DNA of 12,912 nucleotides from Antrodiella citrinella (taxonomy: Eukaryota; Basidiomycota; Agaricomycetes; Polyporales; Steccherinaceae), in contig SGPM01000536.1 of the NCBI GenBank assembly GCA_004802725.1, positions 1 to 12,912 on the forward strand. The letters are read 5' to 3'. Both the position numbers and the translations under genes were made by a program. Shown here one piece after another: positions 8,451 to 12,912 of this stretch (the first letter of the stretch is position 1; every line of letters starts with the position of its first letter). The notes under the pieces are model-generated. The model saw only the letters and a list, made by a program, of their open reading frames with translations, did not search any database and was not told where the DNA came from.

Positions 8451-8456
8451 TATAAA
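8451..8456 (+). promoter_or_regulatory. TATA box and C/T-rich leader of the Ser-rich gene
   Basis: aacTATAAAActc lies 89 bp before the ATG at 8545. It is followed by an almost pure pyrimidine stretch (8459-8510), the common layout of a strong fungal core promoter. Confidence 0.6.
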
Positions 8457-8544
8457 ACTCTCCCAACCCTCCCCCTCCCTCTCCCTTCCTCATCCCATCT
8501 CCGTCTCTGCCGTTTGTCTGCTTCGTTGCTGCACATTCACCGCC

Positions 8545-9034
8545 ATGTCCACTCAAAAATCAGTATCGTCGCGCTCGTCCGCCAGTTCCACCCACTCCGC
8601 CGCCCACGACCAGCTCGTCTCCCTCCCCAGTCTCACCAACTCCCTCTCCTCCTTGCCCCAAGCAAAGACCCTAGACAACCTCGCTCTCCACCAGAGCTCG
8701 GCCGAGAGCGAAGCAAAGGTACTTTAGCTACCGCCGCCTCCAGTGCCGTGTAATAACCGCCTTTCTCTCCAGCTGAGGAAAGCCCTCTCAAAATCAACCA
8801 GCTCCGGTGCTGTCCCTCCGGCGTATCTGCCCTCAGTGCGTCTCCCTCTATCTCATGCCCCCGCGACCATCAGCACTAACGTTGTCGCTTCCCTTCTAGT
8901 CTCACATGCCACAATACGGCGCTGACTCTCCGCCATTAATGATGCGGAAACCTGTACGTTCATATCATTTAGGGCGACATCTGCCTCCGTCTTACCTATC
9001 TCCGTTCTTCTTTCAGCTCAAACAAAAGGCATAA
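8545..9034 (+). CDS. Small Ser-rich protein of 102 residues, four exons, unknown function
   Basis: The start context is caccgccATGT. Exons are 8545-8718, 8773-8835, 8900-8953 and 9017-9034. All three introns (54, 64 and 63 bp) are GT-AG with pyrimidine-rich acceptors (tctccag, ttctag, tttcag) and all fall between codons (phase 0). The last coding exon has only 18 bp and ends LKQKA-stop. The product starts MSTQKSVSSRSSASS, has a Leu/Ser-rich part (SLPSLTNSLSSLPQ, near 27-40) that could form a short amphipathic helix, then a Pro-rich part (VPPAYLPS), PPLMMRKP and a basic tail. There is no signal peptide, membrane span or known domain. I do not recognise the family. Support comes from a complete promoter, consistent splicing and preserved frame. 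With all-phase-0 introns, exon skipping or intron choice could alter the protein without loss of frame. Confidence 0.7.
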
Positions 9035-9039
9035 GCTGT

Positions 9040-9420
9040 TCTCAGCTTCCCGTCCACGCGCCATCCCTTCCTCCGTTCCATCTTCGCTTTCGACGTTCGT
9101 GCACCATAGATTATCGCTTTCTCTCTCTTTCTCTCTCGTTGGGACTTTGCAGCACCACCTGCTCTACATATCTGGCTCTCTTTCTTCTTTTCCTCTCTCC
9201 TCCCTCCCTCCCTCTCTCCCTCCTCGCCGTTACCGTGCATCGTCATCGACCCCCCCCCCCCACTGCATCACTAGACATTTCCCTCTCACTCTCACTCATT
9301 CTCTCAGTCTTATATCCATGGCATCGATATCCTCTCCTCCTCGCATTCCTCTCTCTCTCTCCTCTCCCTCACTGTCGCATCGGGCTCCACGCATTATCTC
9401 TACCCCCTTCCTTCATGGCT
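9040..9420 (+). repeat. Long C/T-rich, strand-asymmetric tract
   Basis: About 380 bp are strongly pyrimidine-rich on the plus strand, with (CT)n, (CCCT)n and (CTTT)n patches and a C12 run (9250-9261). The frames crossing it give only Leu/Ser/Pro-rich translations and are artefacts of composition. It starts right after the Ser-rich gene, so part may be its 3' UTR. It could also be the leader of an unseen downstream transcript. Confidence 0.6.
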
Positions 9421-10573
9421 CGGTCCACCTTGGTTTCTAATCCGTATCTGCACTCACTCGTCGCTACTACTTATCGCTTGTCTCGTCCCACAACGAAATC
9501 GAATACACACCCGAAAAAATACCAAACCACACATTCACTCACTACATACGCGCGCGCATCGATTCTCCGTTCCGTCCGTCCGCTCCGACCCTGCAAGACA
9601 TCTCTCTTATGATCATTTGGCGAGAACAGCAAAGCAAAGGCTTAAAGGCACGTTCCAGACATCAGGTTATAGGGTGAGCACGTTCCCGTGCACACACGGA
9701 ATGTTGCGAACTGCGCGAGACTTGAGGGTCTCCCAACGATAACGCCATCCATCTATACCCTCGCGCGCCTCCACAGCTGACCTGCAGCTTACCGCGGACT
9801 GAATGGTTTTCCTGCGGACCTGCAACATGGTACCGCTGCTTTGATCCTCACAAACGCGCACTGTTCGCAGAGCAAAGTTCACGCATCAAGATGTTCAATG
9901 ATTCTAGAGTGCGTTCAGTGACCTTATCCCCGATGCCTTATCCTAACATGCATTCAATTCAGTTGCAGGTTCACCCGCTAATATGTCGCCGTCGTGGCAG
10001 TACCTATTCAGATGTCTCGAGCGGGAGGCATTCGGAAATACTTCATCACCATGCGCGACTGCGAATCCCAGTCATCGTTCAATTCGTTGGCTGAAGAGGG
10101 TATATCCTCTGATGCTCGGTCTACAGGTACAAATTGTGCTTTGATGCTTGCGGCATTCGTCTCGTTGGCCATCCAGGGTACGATGCACATTTCGTACACC
10201 GTCTTGATAATATGATAAGTGGACGCCTTTAGGCATCTGTGTCCTGCATGGTTGGTATCGATTCCACCATCATCTGAACTTGTTTGACCGGCCGCGGCAA
10301 AACTAGAGTGCAGAAGGTACCTGCATACCATGACTCCATCATCGCCCGTTGTTTCTCGCTGTTCGGCGTCCATGAGAACCGTGCACCAATCTAGCTGCGA
10401 AGCCCCGCACGCGTTCACGGATCGCGTCGCTGGGGGTCGCGGACCGAAAGGCTATTTTTTGTGCCCCCGGACGATGACTGCACTCTGACCACCCATGTGA
10501 ACGCACGCCGCTGATTGTGTGGCCATAAAATCTCGCGCACGTACACATACGCACACGCCCTCGGAATTCCGAC
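9421..10573. other. About 1.15 kb with no supported gene
   Basis: The longest frame is on the minus strand (10008-10418, with an internal ATG near 10373 giving about 120 codons). It is acidic, with no known domain, and I could not extend it by clear splice sites at either end. An alternating cgcgcgc patch occurs near 9550. Nothing else is recognisable. Confidence 0.35.
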
Positions 10574-10797
10574 ATGGTGTATGTTACCCAGCACCCAGCG
10601 CCAAAGGGACACGGCGGCGGCTTGCATTCAAAGTTCGGTTGCACGGTACGTCGTCCTATCATCGATGTTTCCTGACTCCTGAGTTCGCAACTGACTAGGG
10701 GTTTTTCTTGTGGGCCACGCCTATCATTATCATAGATCGCAACAGCTCGCACCCTCGGAGGTACTCTTGCTTTTGGTGGCATTTCCTGCGCTGCTAG
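10574..10797 (+). CDS. Tentative two-exon small ORF, 56 residues
   Basis: The ATG has strong context (G at -3 and G at +4). Exon 1 (10574-10645) encodes MVYVTQHPAPKGHGGG... and ends at a perfect gtacgt. A 53-bp intron (10646-10698) with ctgact near its 3' end and a ctag acceptor matches the local intron size. Exon 2 (10699-10797) starts GFFLWATPIIII, a short hydrophobic segment, and ends in a Cys/Trp/Arg-rich tail at TAG 10797. An alternative acceptor (catag, 10735) would give a different, longer C-terminus in frame (IATARTLGGTLAFGG..., to a TAG near 10899). I do not recognise the product. A 158-codon minus-strand frame (10339-10815) overlaps it and competes. Chance occurrence is quite possible. 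Confidence 0.28.
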
Positions 10798-10899
10798 TGA
10801 TATGGTTTTGAGCATTTACGTTAGAAGTGTGTTGACTATTCAAGTTGGGTTGTCTCTGTCAGCGCACGATCCATCCGACGGCGAAACTCTCGCATGCTA

Positions 10900-12912
10900 G
10901 GAGTACTACCGAACGCCCTGCGGACTACCAGCCTGTCCACCAATGATACACTTGGAAGGTGACTTTTGCCGCATCAGAGGTGGTTTCTCAGGGTCGTATG
11001 CCTGTTTCTTCCGTTTACCTCTTCGCCTCGTCATCCCTTCCACTTCGTGCGATGTTTCAGAAGCAAAAGAGCTCACCATCTTCCTGCGTTTGTAGGCCAT
11101 AGCGCGTGTCGAGCAATCATATCGCCCAATTGCGCTATCTTACACGTAACTTTTGCCACTTTTCAGGTGTGCGGCGTTCTGATTTTTCTCTACTTACGGG
11201 TTAACGCTACTATCTTAATTCCACGGCAACTACCAGAGGTTGGCACTGAGGCAACCTTAATGGCTAACGTGTGTACTTAAATTATATGAATGACAGGTAC
11301 CGAGCTGACCTGAGTTGCAAATCAGAACGCATTGCACGCACGCACGCCATGGCCGGATTAAACGTATGCACATAACGAGACATCGGCCCAGCCACCATGC
11401 ACGCGCACTCAGTCAGTTTAGGTTCCCCCCCCCCCGTGATAGAACGTCCGTCTAGGTTTCCACGTCCATTCGCGGTCGGTCGAACCCAGCAATGAGGAGA
11501 CGTTTTCCCTGGCGTGCGTGCACGGGGTTTGTGAGACCGAGATCTGATGCCAGGCTTCCTTTCAGCGAGTCTTCGGTCCGCGAACGTTGGTGGCGGGAGG
11601 GGATTGGGGGGGGGGGTGCCAAGTTTCGGCTGAGGGCTCCGGCAGATGCACTGTGTGCCCATGTTCGTTCAGGAGTGGGCTACCATACCGGTCACGGTGA
11701 CCTGGGCTGGAATGCGAATGCGTTGGAGCATGTGAACGGGACTGTGTGATCGGTATGTTCGTACTTATGCTGTCGACTTCGTAGACCCCGCTGATGATTC
11801 GAGGAGGTGCACTCGAAACGAAGCTCAGACTAAATGTCGAGGTCTTCTGAAAATTAAATCTCAATCCTTATCGACTCTACTAGAGATAAGATAACCACGT
11901 CGCCAAATGAGTGCGAGGAAGGCAATCAAATCAGACTCTCCGATAGCAATGGGGTTTTTCACAAGGCTGGTGTGCATATCATACCTCGGAAACGGGTGTC
12001 TTCCTGTCCCTACTATTGCCTGCGACATCTGCTGTTGTGTTTTTTTTTTCGTCGCACAGCGCCCCGTGGAAAGTGCGATGCCACGTTTCGCGGGGGGACG
12101 GGGAAACAAGTTTCATGAAGGCTGCATTCATGCAAATCCTCATGGCTTCGCTGTATTGCGGCCGCCAAGTAGTGAGTAATTCCTTCCAATCAAGAGACCA
12201 CTTTCGAAGCTAAACTTTCTTTTTGTGGGGAGGTACCAACTTAGTCCACTCTACCAGGTGTCCCATATCAACAGGAGCCGATACAGGCGATGTAATACTA
12301 GTAGGTAAGTCATTCAATCGTGTTTCTCGCAACGGTGAGAGCGCGTTTACGAATTACCAAGAACGTTGCTGAAGCTGGAAATTTTGTACAGACTACGACC
12401 CACTCGAGCTGCGGGCAAAGGGCGAAGAAAATTCTTCTCTTCGCACAGAGACATGGTGGTGAGCCACTTCAAGCCCGGAGGCAGTAGATGGCGCGTTCAA
12501 GTCCGGAACACAGGTTCGAATGGCCCGTATCTCGCGGTCGGTACAGAACACGAAACCCGTTCCTCTGGTCTCAGGAGGCACGGTACCGGTACGTGTCCCG
12601 CCCCCCCTCCTACCCCTACTCCTACCCTACGGCATCTTTTGACTTTCTGACCGAAGCACCGAAGAGCGTGAATTCTGCCCTGGGGCGGGCGAAATGGCCC
12701 GAACGCCGCCTCTTGCAATCACCTATTAAAGCCAACGCCGATCCTGGCACATGAGGCGAGTTAAAGAGTCAAGATGTCTCGGATTGAAAAGCAACCCTTA
12801 GAACGCCCTGGGACATGCTCACGGCGAAAGCCGAGCTGACGTGAGCGCGGCATTGCCGGATGCGGATCTGCCCCCGCCAGGCTCTGCCACGTGCGCCGCG
12901 GCAGACACAAAG
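10900..12912. other. About 2 kb with no supported gene
   Basis: No frame here shows a domain or a chain of splice sites. Items seen are a basic 64-codon minus frame (10906-11100, rich in Lys/Arg), C11 (11425-11435), G11 (11606-11616), T9 near 12041, and a cctacccctactcctaccctac tract near 12609. The final 130 bp are GC-rich, with cacgtg near 12888. Confidence 0.4.

Noticed and set aside
9139..9612. 157-codon Leu/Ser/Pro-rich plus frame that looks like a signal or membrane protein
   Set aside because: The translation is what any C/T-rich tract gives; neighbouring frames look alike.
10339..10815. 158-codon minus-strand frame with a true ATG
   Set aside because: There is no domain, it is rich in Arg/Cys without pattern, and it overlaps a plus-strand exon pair with better splice consensus. 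Neither is certain.
8396..11783. 14-bp match ctgtcgacttcgta at 8396 and 11770
   Set aside because: Similarity stops right after the match, so it is most likely chance.
12513..12521. ggttcgaat, like a tRNA T-loop
   Set aside because: The flanking bases do not form a T-stem, and no acceptor stem or anticodon arm can be fitted upstream.

Overview
The window looks like nuclear DNA of a basidiomycete fungus, probably an agaricomycete (inference). The two recognisable genes are split by many short GT-AG introns (mostly 47-82 bp, often GTGAGT/GTACGT at the 5' end and CAG/TAG at the 3' end), promoters carry C/T-rich leaders, and the left edge holds a Helitron-type PIF1 helicase fragment of the kind common in agaricomycete genomes. 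It is one eukaryotic window with no operons, CRISPR or rRNA.

Left edge (1-1195): a minus-strand helicase fragment (1-192) runs directly into a 1003-bp foldback element (193-1195). The element has two 387-bp inverted arms that differ by six substitutions and no indels, around a 229-bp unique centre. Each arm carries four iteron-like TCCCGYAY motifs near its outer part and three tightly packed three-base-loop hairpins near its inner end. I do not recognise this element.

Gene cluster (1631-6037), all on the plus strand: a small Ser/Pro-rich protein of unknown function (1631-1987); a seven-exon gene for a 183-residue multi-span membrane protein with an EXPERA-like look (2127-3038); and a ten-exon glycyl-tRNA synthetase gene (3411-6037). 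The synthetase has a second in-frame ATG 96 bp upstream that would add an Arg-rich, mitochondrial-type leader, so one gene may serve cytosol and mitochondrion.

Middle (6038-8335): about 2.3 kb in which I find no convincing gene. A compact four-exon gene for a 102-residue Ser-rich protein follows (8545-9034), with a TATA box at 8451 and a pair of ACGCGT (MCB-type) sites at 8336-8352.

Right part (9035-12912): a long C/T-rich strand-asymmetric tract, then mostly sequence in which I see no supported gene, apart from one tentative two-exon small ORF (10574-10797). Opposed C11 and G11 runs lie at 11425 and 11606. Gene models were spliced by eye from frame and splice-site consensus; no search was run.
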